This document shows, in pieces, positions 1 through 12,092 of a stretch of DNA of 64,000 bases; position 1 is the stretch's first letter, and the number at the start of each line of letters is the position of its first letter. Under the pieces are notes generated by a model. That model did no database searches, was not told where the DNA came from, and saw nothing but the letters and a program-made list of their open reading frames with translations. The position numbers and the translations under genes are program-made. Origin of the DNA: Mucor racemosus (Eukaryota > Mucoromycota > Mucoromycetes > Mucorales > Mucoraceae); the NCBI GenBank assembly GCA_027405735.1, contig JAPEHQ010000015.1, positions 434,001 through 498,000 of the forward strand. Direction: 5' to 3'.

Positions 1-3000
1 ACTTCAGATGTAATTGTAGTAGAGGTAGTAACTTCTTCAATCTTGGTAACTTGTACTAGAACACTTTCTTGAATCTGCTCCAAAGTACTATACACCTTTT
101 TGATAGTTTCATTAGTCAGTTCAACATCAATATTGGAAACTTCCGAAGTGCTAGTAGTTATTGTAGAAGAGGATGATTGATGAACAGAAGTAATTCTTTG
201 CTCAAACTCTGTCTTGGATTTAAGAATATAAGAGCTAATTTCTTCACGATGGTTCTTTACAATAACATCAATGTCTGCTTGAACATTTTCACCGCCTTGC
301 TTGCGACGTTCTGTAATGGATAAGGTAAGATCTCTGAGAAGTTTCTGGACAGTTACACGAGTATCTTCAATAAGAATTCCTACAGTAACCTTGGTCTTCT
401 CGATAGATTCACCATGAGACGTCTTGGAATAATCAACGCCTTCAAACTTCTTTCCAGCAGCAATGACAGCAGCATGTTCATGACCAACAATATGGATCAC
501 AGATGCAGATTTCTTGGATTTTTCAATCTCTACATCGACCTTTTCTAATGTGGTCTTCTTTAATGTTTCAAGCTTCTCTTCGAAATGAATAGTGCTAGTT
601 TCAGTTGACGAAGCAATCTCATAACCGATATGCTTAACTTCAACAGCTTGCTTCCAAACAGTGCTTCTAACCCAAGCTAAAGTATCATGGAAAGATGTTT
701 GAGATGTACCAATAACTGCAGTAGTATTACGCTTAGCCTTCTCAATTTCGACGATAAGCTGCTGTTGGGACTCATAAACGATAGTATCAATCTCTTGTTG
801 AGTAGTACTACTCTTCTTTTGAGCACATTCATACACACGCTTATTCAATGTAGTAATCCATTCTTGAACAATAACCTGAACTTGATCATAAACAACAACC
901 AATGTTTCGGATTTCTCTTGCTTAGATACAGTAGAGGTAGCAGTTGAAGAAGTAGTATTTTGCTTGCCTGCATGAATAATTTCAGACTTGTTTCCAACAA
1001 CAACACTGGCTTTGCTTGGAGTCTCAATGACAGCAGCAGGAGCTTGAACAACGACCTCAGTCGTGGATTGTTCGTGCTTGGATTCAGCCTTTCCTTCATG
1101 ATGATGAGCGATAGCAGCACCAGCCATAGCAGCAGCAGCAGCTCCAATTACGGCAGTTGTAACAGCAGTAGTTGCATGACCGCTTGAAGGTTTTTGTTGA
1201 TTATCGACAACAGTAGCACTGTTAGAGGATTGCTTATTATCAGTCTGACTGACTTTAGTTTGCTCAACTTCTGATTCAACCTTGTCAACAATCTTGATTT
1301 GTTGATCAGCATTAACCTTTTCAGTCTTCTTTACTTGATCAACCTTTGAAGTTTCAGTCTTATTGGCAAGCTTATCCTTGTTGGATTTGATTACCTCGGT
1401 ATTTTCAACGGTAGTATTAGTAACTTCAGTAACCGTATCATTAGTAGAAGTAGAGCTTCCAGTAAGAGCAATCTTGGCCTTTTCGGCTTGGATCTCTTCA
1501 GATTTATTGACAATAGTTGTAGTTTCTTTGATATTGGTAACCTTTACAACAATACTTTGTAAATCAGTGAAAACAATACGAGAAGCAGTTGCACCAAATG
1601 AATAGCTGGAATAACGAACAATTTGTTCCTTGGTAATCTCACTCTTTTCAATTGATTTTTTGAATTGAGAAATGCTAGCAGTAAGGGATGCCCTAATACT
1701 ATCCAAAGAATATTCGATGCGGCGACGTTCAGCCCAACTCAAATAGGTCAAATGAGCATAATAAGCACGAACAACAAGTTTAGTTTCCTCAATACGCGTA
1801 TTGATTTCAACTTGAGCAGCATCAACAATGGCAAATGTATCTTGCTTAATTGTTTGTTCAGATGATGTAGATGTCTTGCTTTCTTCCAAAAGCCAAGAGA
1901 TCTGTTGAGTAACTTCAGTATACCAACTAGAAAGTCTAATTTGCGTTTCAACAAGCTTGTTAGCAACAGTTTGTTGAGCAACAGCAACCATCTTTTCATC
2001 CAAAACAACAGAGATTTCAGCTTGATCTGATTTGTTAATTTCAGTCTTTTGCACTTCAGAAACCTCTTGAGTAATAGCAGTTTGATAGACCTTGAGTTGA
2101 CCAGAAAGAGTTTCCTCAGTTACTCGAGTAACATCCAACCAATGTTCTTCGGTATGAAGATACTTCTTCTCAGAGCAAACGGTACTAATTTGAGTATTGA
2201 CAATTGTTTCAGTTTGAGAAATGGCAGTTTCAATTGTATTACTAATTGATGTTTGTTTGGAAATCAAAAGAGTTGAAGAGGATTCTTTGATATGGCTTGT
2301 AGCAGAAGTCTTAATCTTAATAAGATCATTGGTAAGTTCCTTGCGAGAGTTTTCAATGATAACCTTGATTTCTTCTTCAGATGAACCCTTATTTCTAGCA
2401 GCAGAAATAGTTTCATATAATCCAATGAACCAGTAACGAACAGTAACTTTGATAGTATCAATAGTAACAAGAATATCTTCTTGAATTGATACGTCTTCGC
2501 AATGATGAGACTTTTGAACAGTTGTATTTGAAGAAGATTCAGAGAGGATCTTTGCTTGATTCTCAATAACAAGACTGTAGTGGTTCTCGACCTCTTGAGT
2601 AGCAGATGATAAAGTGGATTCAAAATCAAGACTAGTAATATCAGTAACTTCTTCCTGGCTTAAACGATCCAAAAATTTCTCAAATACACGAGCTCTGTAC
2701 AATTCCTTGACTTGTTGAATAGAGACATGCCATTCAGGAACAGATCCAGAAATTAAATGATCTACAGATGCATGAACACGCAAATGTTCATCCAAACGTC
2801 TGAATAAATCTTCGCGTGATTCTTCAATGGTTTGAATAAGCTCGGTTTTTGTCTTGCAATGATGAACTCTTTGACTAAATACAATTTTCCAAGCACGAAT
2901 AATGACACGAGATTCTTCGATAATTTGAACAGATGTACGTTGAGAACGACGAACAACAATTGTTTCAGTAGCTTTATTACTGTCGGTAATAGCAGATGAG

Positions 3001-6000
3001 GCTGATGTAGAATTCTTTTGCTTTTGATCTTGCTTGATAACAGTTGTAGATGAAGAAGATTCAGCCTTCTTTTGCTCGGCCTTCTTCTCTTCCTTGTGCT
3101 CAGAGATCTTTTCAGCAACCTTAGAAGCGCCTTGGACAACACCAACTGCTACAACACCAGCTGTAACAGCAATTCCAACGCTTGCAAGTACATCTTGGAA
3201 CCCATGATGTTTTTCCTTGGCAACAGCAGTAGTTGTAGAAGAAGTAGTATTGTTTGCAGCATTGGTTTTCTTGACAGAAATGTCTTCAACCTTAATATCA
3301 GCTTCCTCGACACTTTCAATAAGAGCACCTTGTTCAATGCAAGCAGTAAGTCTTTCAATAGAAGATGTAGTGGTAACCGTGGTAGTGGTAGTAGTAGTGG
3401 TTGTGGTAGTGTTGCTACTAGTAGATGTTGCTTTACCAAATACAGGAACAGAGAATCTCCAAGAAATAGCTTGTGTTGTAGATGATTCCTCATACGATTT
3501 GGCTGCAACAAGGACTACATCAATATCCTCACTCATCTTTTCAGATTGAGTATAACCAAATGTATATTGAGCATAGCTATCAAGTTGAATTTGACCAGTA
3601 GCAGTAAGAGACCATTTTTGACTACTGACTCCAGCCTCAACAGATTGGATCAATTTAGAAGATTCATTGATTTCTCCATGAACGTCAATTACAAGCTTAC
3701 TACCATAGTTGATCAATAAACCATGACGGAATGTCCACAATTGACTACGATAATCCTTGAAATTCAATTTCTTGAGAACCAGTGATGCTCCAGATTTTGA
3801 AGAAGATTCCTTGACTGCAAGGACAAGACTATCGCCATCCTTAGATTGAGCCTTGATAAAGAACCAAGTACCAATAGGGAATACACCGTAGAATTGAGAA
3901 ACTTTGGTAGACGCAGTAGTAGTTGTTGTTGTAATACTGGAAGAGCTCTTTTGAGATGATTCGATCCATGAAGTAACTGTTGAAAGAGCAATCTTGGATT
4001 CCTTTTCAACTTCGACATCAGAGAATATAGGAACATGCAGTTGAAGAGAGTGTTCAGTTTCAGATGTCTTGACCTCAGTAGATGAAGAAATAAGCTCATA
4101 AGAATGTTTTTCAGATGTAACACTGAAGAAAGTAATTTCAGATTGAACCTTTACAGACATATGGCCCTGGCTAGAAATAGAGAAAACTTGATCAAGAGTC
4201 TTGGTATCATTAGAGAGCAATAACTTTTTGGCTAATTGAAATAACATTTAATTAGTTTATACAGATCATTTAACACAAAAATAAGAATACTTACAATTTT
4301 TGTCATACGTAAGACGCAGCATGTACTTGTAATTAACCAAATATCCATTGACATAAGCCCACAAAAATTGTTTATGATCTTCCGTTTGACCAAGAGAAAC
4401 AAACTTAACATCACTAGAATCAATGCTTCCAGAAGATAAGAATGCATTCTCATTGCCAATACGAATAAAGAACCAGTTTTGAGAGCTAGGCCATTGATTA
4501 TCAGCAGTGATTTTATGATGGAAAGTCTCTTTCAACCATTTAAATGCAATAATAGCAGATACAGAACTTGAGATGGCACTAATCTTACCGCCTTCAATAA
4601 TAGTATACTTTGATTCAGAAGTGGTATTGGTTGTTTCCTCAACAGGAATCAAAGCAGGAATCTTGATTTCCCATCTTTGCTCAGTACGACCAAAGTTGCT
4701 CTTGAGATGTGATTTCTCTTCTTGAAGATAGACATCAATTGTAGCATTTTGATCGGTTACACGCTTGAGTTCCTTGACACCAAGAACCAAATTACGCTTA
4801 GATTTCAAGCAAATGAGACCACCTTCGGTACCGAATTCCCAGTATTGATCTGACAATCCCAAAGAAGATTTCTGAACAGAGATGACAAGCCTTTCACCAG
4901 CAGTAATGGTATCAGTCATGGAGGCATCTAATACAAGATTATGGCCCTTAAGGTTGAATACACGGCCATCTTTGTAAGACCAAAGTTGGCTTGCAAAGTT
5001 GGTTGATCTGATAGGAGAAAGTACAACAAAAGCACCATCCTTGGCTTCACCATTTGCAATATCAAAAACAAATCCATGAAGATGACTCTTGATCATGAAA
5101 TAACCAGCAGCAGGGAAATTGGGTTGTTGATGTGTCTTGTAACGCACAACCTTCTCAAAGCCTGTAGGTACATAGTCAGCATTAAAATGGAAAGATTCCT
5201 TGCGTTCATTCTTGAGACTCTTGTAAGATGTCTTTTTGGTAATTGATTGCTTGATGCTTGACTCTTGCTTAGTTTTCTTACCCATTATAGCAGTAGAAAT
5301 GCTTTCAGGGGCAGAAGTGATAACATTAGAGATTATACCAGCAGTTCCAGCCAAAATACCAGCACCTGCAGTTGCAATACCCAAATTACCAATGAGATTA
5401 AGCTTCTTACTATTAGAATCTTCCTCATCGTCATCATCAGAATCGCTGCTATCATCATCATCATCTTCGATGGAGTAATCATCAGCAGATTCTTCTTTTT
5501 GCTTGACACCAAGTTCGTGATCTGAGAATCCTTCGATGATTTCACCAGCAGTAGTTGCGCTAGAAGATTCTTCAGTAACAGTAGTGGTGACTGATGATGT
5601 TGCAGTAGCCTTGCGATAAACAGGTTTGGAGAACAACCATCTTAACCACTTTTCAGACTTGATAGAAGTTTCTTGTTGGCCCTTATCATTCAAGAATTTA
5701 CGAACACGCAATTCACGAAGACCAACTTGAGCACCAGAAACAGATACTCTACGAGAATTAGAAACACCAATAACAAGATGTTCATCAGAACGCAAGAAAA
5801 TCTCACCCTCGGCAGTAAGAGACCAAAATTGTGTTTCTGACATGGATTTATCACGAACAAACAATGGAGTACGAAGACCATCTTCAACTAAAAGGCCCTT
5901 GGTAGTACTAGCATCTAAAGCAAGACCAGTTTGAACATTAATAAGATGACCTTCTTGATAAGACCAGAAATGCCATTGATGTTCCTTAAAATTAATAGGT

Positions 6001-9000
6001 CTCAGTGTAACTTCATATTCAGTACGGCCATTTTCACCAGTTCTAGGTCTCTTTTCAACAGTGAGCGCAAGATGTTCATCGCCATAACTAGCACGAATAA
6101 AGAAGCCTCCTTCAGGGAAAAGGCCCCAACGATGAATAACAGTAAGCTTACTCTTACGTTCATAACGATCAGTAGTAGATGTTCTAAAAGAAGCTTCATC
6201 TATGCTTTCAATAAAGACACTATCATCATTGTGTTCCAAAACACCTGCAGCAGAAACTCCTTTTACACCAGAAATAGTTCTGCCAAAGATTGGAGTGGCA
6301 AATGACCATAATTGATACTCAAGATCCAAAGATCCTCGGGTATGTAACTGTATTTCAGCACCATCAAAGACTTTGTTTTCTTTGGCACCGAGGACAAGTC
6401 CAGGACGAGCTTTGGGATGAAGGTGTCCATCAACAGAGAGACCCCAAACTTGATTTTTGCGGTGTCTACGAAGGTATTTCTCATGCCATTGAATAAGATC
6501 ACTACCAACATTGAAAGCTCCTCCTGCAACATCAATAACAAGGTCAGATTCGAGATTAACGAGACAGCCATCATCTTGAGTATGCCATAATTGACGACGG
6601 AAAATCTTATAATCAATCTTGGAAAGGACTAATTTAGCACCTTCTTTACGACTAGGAACTGTAAGAACAAGAGATTTGTCTTGTTTGGATCGAATGTAGA
6701 ACCAGTTCTCAGGGAAGACACCGTAAGAGTGAGATACAAGCTTGGTATTAGAATTAGAAGAGACTAAAAATGCATAAATAATCAGTACAAAATGTACTAA
6801 AATAATTAATTTACTTTTCAATATACCTTGTTGAGTTCGTACAGTTAATAGGATACGTTCAGTACGAGATACAAAACTAACTTCCTTCTTGTACACTTCA
6901 CTGTATCTGTTCTCATAATGTCCTCTGACAAAGCCCCAACTGTAATGATTGCTTGTATTACTTGTATAGGCAAGTTGAACAAGATATTGATTACCTTGTT
7001 GTATCAATGAAAAACCAAGTATAGTCTTGAGCTCAGAAACAATAGAACCATCAGTCTTGACGACCCATTTCTGGCGTTGATCAATGGTTTTGGAATCAGC
7101 CAAAAGTTCTTCACGGATTTGGAGTTGACTACCACCAACAAGATCATCTATAATAATGAATTTGTATCAATACACAGAACATAAATAATGAAATCTATTG
7201 ATTTATTACCTGATGCATGTAACACCAAACCAGTAGCAACATGCACAACATAACCATTACGGTAAGTCCATTTGAAATTTTCGCTTTGACCAAATTCAAG
7301 TTTCTTTACTACCAAGAATGAGAAGGCTTCAGATTTTTCAGGAGCTAATGCTAAACCATCTTGAGCACTAATGAAAAAGGTTTCTTCAGGCCAGTTGGCA
7401 ATGCGATGAACCACTTTTTGAATAGATTGTTCATTAAACTTTTTCCATTCAGTCAAGAGAGTAATACTCCAACGAACAAGGACCTGAGTACTATTTTCAA
7501 CCTTAATTTCAGGTGATAAAAGACCCCAACGATTATCTTGATGAGAGGAAGAAATATGGTCTGCAAGAGAGAGACTATATTTTCCTTCTTCAACAAGGTG
7601 AGGGACAAGAGTCAATGAAGGATTAGAACCATGAACGAGATAACCATCAATAGTTAAATTCCATCTTTGGCCAACATCACCAGCCTTTCGTACTTCTTGA
7701 CTAATAACGGAACCAACGTTAATGTCTATTATTAAGATTAAAAAGTTAGAATCCAAGTGTGATACGTTGCACTACATTTAATGGGTAGCACTTACTATCA
7801 TTCACTACATCAATGGCTAATTGAGTAGCAAAATTGATTAGAACACCGTTCCAGTACATCCAGAGTTGATATTGCCAATCTTGTTTACTAATCTTTGAAA
7901 GAATAACATGAGATGAGTTATTCTCAGCAGTAAGGACAAGAGGAGCATCAGTAGAAGAGCCTCCAACGAAGGAACGAATAAAGAACCAACCACTAGGATA
8001 TTGAGCATAATGATGATAGCAAACAGATTTCTGTACAGTAGTCTCAGAGACAGTGGCTAAAAGGAACATACAAAGTTAATAAATTACCAGAATTTAGGTA
8101 CACAACCCTAAAAAAAAAAAGCTTACTAGATTTTTGCTTGAATACAGGTAATACGAAATTCCATCTTTGCTCTTCATGATCAGGGGTCTTTTTTTTCGCC
8201 AAATACACATTTGAATCAGTATCCTTACTACTAGAGATAGCAAGAACAACATCCTTATGGGTTTTAGCATGAATGTAGCCTTCAATAGAGAGTCCCCATT
8301 GTTGATTTTCGTATCCTTCTTTCTTTTGTTTATATTGACAAATCTCAGAACCACTAACAATGCAACCTGTAAATAAAGAAATGGCGTATAAATATTTACA
8401 AATCCATGCGATTATACTATATCATATGCATTTATGCATGCATGCATTTTCTTTACCTCCACGAACGTCCAAGACAAGATTAGATGCCTTATTAAAGAGG
8501 AATCCATCGTCAAATTTCCATAACTGACGGTTAAAATTCTGAGTATCCAAATGTGAAGCAATAGCTTGAGCAGCTAGCTTGTCCGTTTCAAGAACAGTAA
8601 TAACAAGACCATGTTTCTGATTCTTGATAAAGAAATAACCTTCAGGAAATACACCTTGTTGTTCAGTTACAGTAACAATCTCGGTAGTCTTTTTCTTAAA
8701 AACAGGTAAAACAACAACAAAACGTTGGTGAGAATGAGTTCTTCCATCGGTTTGCTTTTGAAGCATGACAGGGGTACCTTCACGATTCAACCCAAACCAG
8801 CTATCTTTCTTGTAACCAAGAACAAAACTATGCTGAGCATGTTTCAATTTAATTTCACCAGAACTAGAGAGAGACCAAGATTGATAAGTTAAATCTTTCT
8901 CAGTGGTGCTTGAAGATTGACATATAAGAGCCTCATCAGAAAGCTCCTCAGCACTCAAAGTAAAGCCAGAGTTTTTATTAATCAAACGACCAGTGATAAC

Positions 9001-9873
9001 ATCATAGTGCCAAAGTTGGCTTTCATAATTATTTTTGCGAAGAGGTTCAAGTGAAAGACGAGCACCTGGACTATTGATTGCAGTAGCATCAATACCAATA
9101 AAATAGCCAGTAGCATCAGACTTGATAAAGAATTCAGTATCAGGGAAGTTGTTTAGTTGATTGTGATGAGATTCATCAAGGCAGCCATCATCGTCTATTT
9201 GTAATGTTTAAATGTTAATACTGTATTATTCATTTAAAATAAGTTTGATTTACCCTGAGTATTGGCAGATGAACTACTAAAACTACCAAGAGAAGCACCG
9301 CTAATGGTACGCTTCAAACTGTCCATAGAATTATTAATGACAGAAGAACGTTTTTGAGAAGGCAAAATAAAATCCCAACGTTGTTCTTTACTCTCTTTGA
9401 TATTTTTATCAATAGTTTGAAGATGAACATGTTGACCCTCACGGCGAGTAAAGAAAGATTCTTTAATCCCGAGTACTAAAGCTTGATTTTTTTTCACATA
9501 AATATGGCCATCTGGAGAGATGCCAAATGTTTGGCCTTCTGAAGAATCAGAATCATTTTGTTGGACAATTTCTGATCCAGCTTTGACGAGACCTATGAAT
9601 TTTGACAGGTGAAACATTAATACCAATACGATTCAGGGGTAATTTTTAAATTAAAACTCAAATAAACCCACCTTTGGAGACGTCAAGGACGAATCCAGTC
9701 TTTTTATTATGAAGACGGCCATCTTCGCCATATTGCCAAAGCTGAGTGTCGAAATCCTTGCTTTTAAGAGATGCAATTACAACAGGTTCACCAGCATTGA
9801 ACTTTTCAGTGGATAAAACGTATCCGTTATTGAGGTTTTTAATGAAAAACCAGCCTTTTGGAAAAGATGTCAT
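1..9873 (-). CDS. Giant multi-module ricin-B-like (beta-trefoil) protein, C-terminus beyond window
   Basis: Nine exons: 9873-9672, 9592-9254, 9194-8457, 8366-8127, 8056-7796, 7725-7210, 7147-6827, 6763-4295 and 4231 to beyond base 1; about 3105 residues are visible. The ATG at 9873 directly precedes the first module (SFPKGWFFIKN). Residues 1 to about 1965 hold ten beta-trefoil modules. Each has three QxW-type motifs (for example QLWQY, QTFGI, QRWDF in module 1), 30 in all, plus LVLDVxGG and LVLGVK strands. Modules start near residues 5, 190, 350, 525, 705, 890, 1090, 1425, 1635 and 1815. An acidic Asp/Ser stretch and a Gly/Ala hydrophobic segment lie between modules 7 and 8. After module 10 come Thr-rich linkers, more Gly/Ala segments and a helical, Ser/Lys/Glu-rich region with recurring units such as VTVRYWFIGLYE. 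The fold is known for carbohydrate binding, but modules 5, 7 and 9 have degenerate QxW motifs. No signal peptide is visible. Ligand, location and role are unknown. Confidence 0.9.
6764..6826 (-). other. 63-nt intron with no in-frame stop, inside the trefoil gene
   Basis: The donor GTATATTG and acceptor TTTTTAG bound 63 nt, a multiple of three, with no stop in the coding frame. Retention would add 21 hydrophobic residues (LIILVHFVLIIYAF within them) just before module 6. Splicing restores the linker between modules 5 and 6. The other seven introns carry in-frame stops or shift the frame. Splicing is the default reading, because the linker matches those of the sister modules. Confidence 0.6.
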
Positions 9874-10634
9874 TTTTCAAATCAAATCAAAGGGTTAAAT
9901 GGAAGTTTTTTTAAAGAATAGATTATATATAGAGAATTTTTTTGATACAAATAATATGAAAATATGTTTTTTAAAATGGAAAATGCAATAATACAGTAAC
10001 TTTTGAAAGAGTTTTTTTTTTTTTTTATACAAATGGAAAATAATACAAATAAGTTTGATTTGAAAAATGAGCAGAGTGTGAAAAAGAAAGGATTTCTTTA
10101 GATTTGTAGCCTTATTTTATCAATTTATAATGGATAACTGGGCGTTTGAATCTTTATGCATTGAGAATACAGTATTTGTACTACAATGGTATCACAAAAA
10201 AAAAACTCATTTTCAAACCTTGTTTATATTTGACACCGAGAAAAAAATAATATTGCTACAATTACTTGCCATTTATAAACTTACGCCGATTTACCAAATT
10301 ATATGATTTGAGATTATTATGGCTCATTTCTCTCTCGTACGATACGATAGTATCTGAATAAATGTTTATAAAACGTATCATGACCAAGTTTTACAAACAA
10401 AATATACAAATACTCATGCAAAAAGCTGTTTAATGTGTACAAGCCATACGAAATCAACAGTAAAACATCTATTTTGAGCGAGTTCGTGAATGAAAACAGC
10501 AAGAAAAAAGAACTAGGCTTTTATAAGTAATGTCTTTAATCAACCGGGTTACTAGCTCCAACTTTCGTTTATGATGGTACATGACAAATCTTAACTTTAT
10601 ACAATATTTTCGAGGCACTATTAAATATATATAT

Positions 10635-10665
<31 letters not shown>

Positions 10666-12092
10666 GACATCAATCTCACATCATCCTTTTCATGTATTTA
10701 CAGAATTCTCCTTGCAGATAAAGATATACAGTTTCATGTAATGCATTTTGCAAAGGAAAAAAGGTATCAGGATATTTATAAGATTGTAACATTCCAGAAT
10801 GGTTTCATGATTAAGCCCATAACATTGAGATCTATATATATATATATCAAATCATTAGCATTTGTGTATACAAATGTATTACTATATAATGGTCTTGTCA
10901 TTGATAGTTTCGCATTGACTTGGAGCCATCGAGAATCGAAAAAAGTAGTAAGAATTGTTCTGAAAATTACAAAAAATATGCATCAACAATTTCTTTGTTG
11001 CATATGCATGCTTTCAAAGGTGCTAGACAGAACTATATTGTACTACCTGAGGCGTTTTTGTTTTTAGGTAGGTACTGATGTGGTACAAATCAGGCCAGTA
11101 TCATTGGACAACTTATAAATATATGCTTTTATTTGTGTTCAGTTTTTCAAAAAAAGCTTTGTAGCATATGAGTTATGTCGTTGCAAATAAAACATTTTTG
11201 ATATATTATACAAATAACACATAGTTAAATCTAACGGGGAATACATGTAACCTATCTGCAATATTTTGCTGCGTTGACAGCGTGTGTAATACAGTAATAT
11301 GTTATAACAAGTTTGATCATCCTATTTAATAAACGGAGAGGTCCCGAGAATAACAAATTTTGTTATTAAGTTAAGGAGAAATCAAGGAGATCTTTCAAAA
11401 CTAAAATAGACGAATATTTGTTATCAAATAAACATATGAAAACACTAACATGATTTAGCAGTGTTTTCTAACAAATGTAAAGGTACATGTAGTGTTCTTT
11501 TATGAAGCAATAATGATGGAATATCGATATTAACGATCTTATCTTTATATGGATGACGCTTTTTAGCTTGTAAATCTCAGTCAAGATAGATAGATTTTTA
11601 GTCTAGCTATAGCTAAAGTGTGAATGCACTTGAATGCCGATTCTCGCAACCGTGTACCTGATACTGCGCTTTGTTATTTCTATTATTAATCAAAATAGTA
11701 ATTTATTATTTGATATCTATACCAAAACCTCATCTTAAAGCTTCATGATAGAAGAGGTTTACTCAGATGTGCATCTTTCGCATTTGAAGCTGTATAATTA
11801 ATGCAGTCAAAATATCGTTACACTATTACTACTTCTACACACCATAATTACAGCTAATTCCATCAGTCCATCATATAAAAGCATTTTAACGACTTTATTT
11901 GGCCTTGAATCACTATTATCAAACAATTAAATTTATGAACTAATACTAGACATGCATATTTTTATGTATTTATCTTTTTTGCTTTATCAAATAGTCAATA
12001 GTTACTTAATAGAAGAGGTATTTGAAGCTCTGACAGCATGATTGTGCTGCAAAATCGTATTTAAACACCGATGTTTTTATTTTTTTCATTTC
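9874..12092. other. Intergenic, no gene seen
   Basis: AT-rich spacer upstream of the trefoil gene. It contains a long poly(A)/poly(T) run around 10637-10665 and no reading frame resembling a known protein. The promoter of the minus-strand gene should lie just above 9873. No specific element can be identified. Confidence 0.6.

Noticed and set aside
687..6496. Many plus-strand open frames of 65-140 codons opposite the trefoil gene
   Set aside because: They are antisense shadows of a long coding exon with Thr/Ser-rich codon use. They have no start context, domains or splice structure of their own.
1..9873. Possible relation to the small ricin-like toxin known from Mucorales
   Set aside because: Only the beta-trefoil fold is shared. 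This protein is more than 3100 residues with ten diverged modules and a helical tail, and no ribosome-inactivating A-chain-like domain was seen. Calling it a toxin is not supported.
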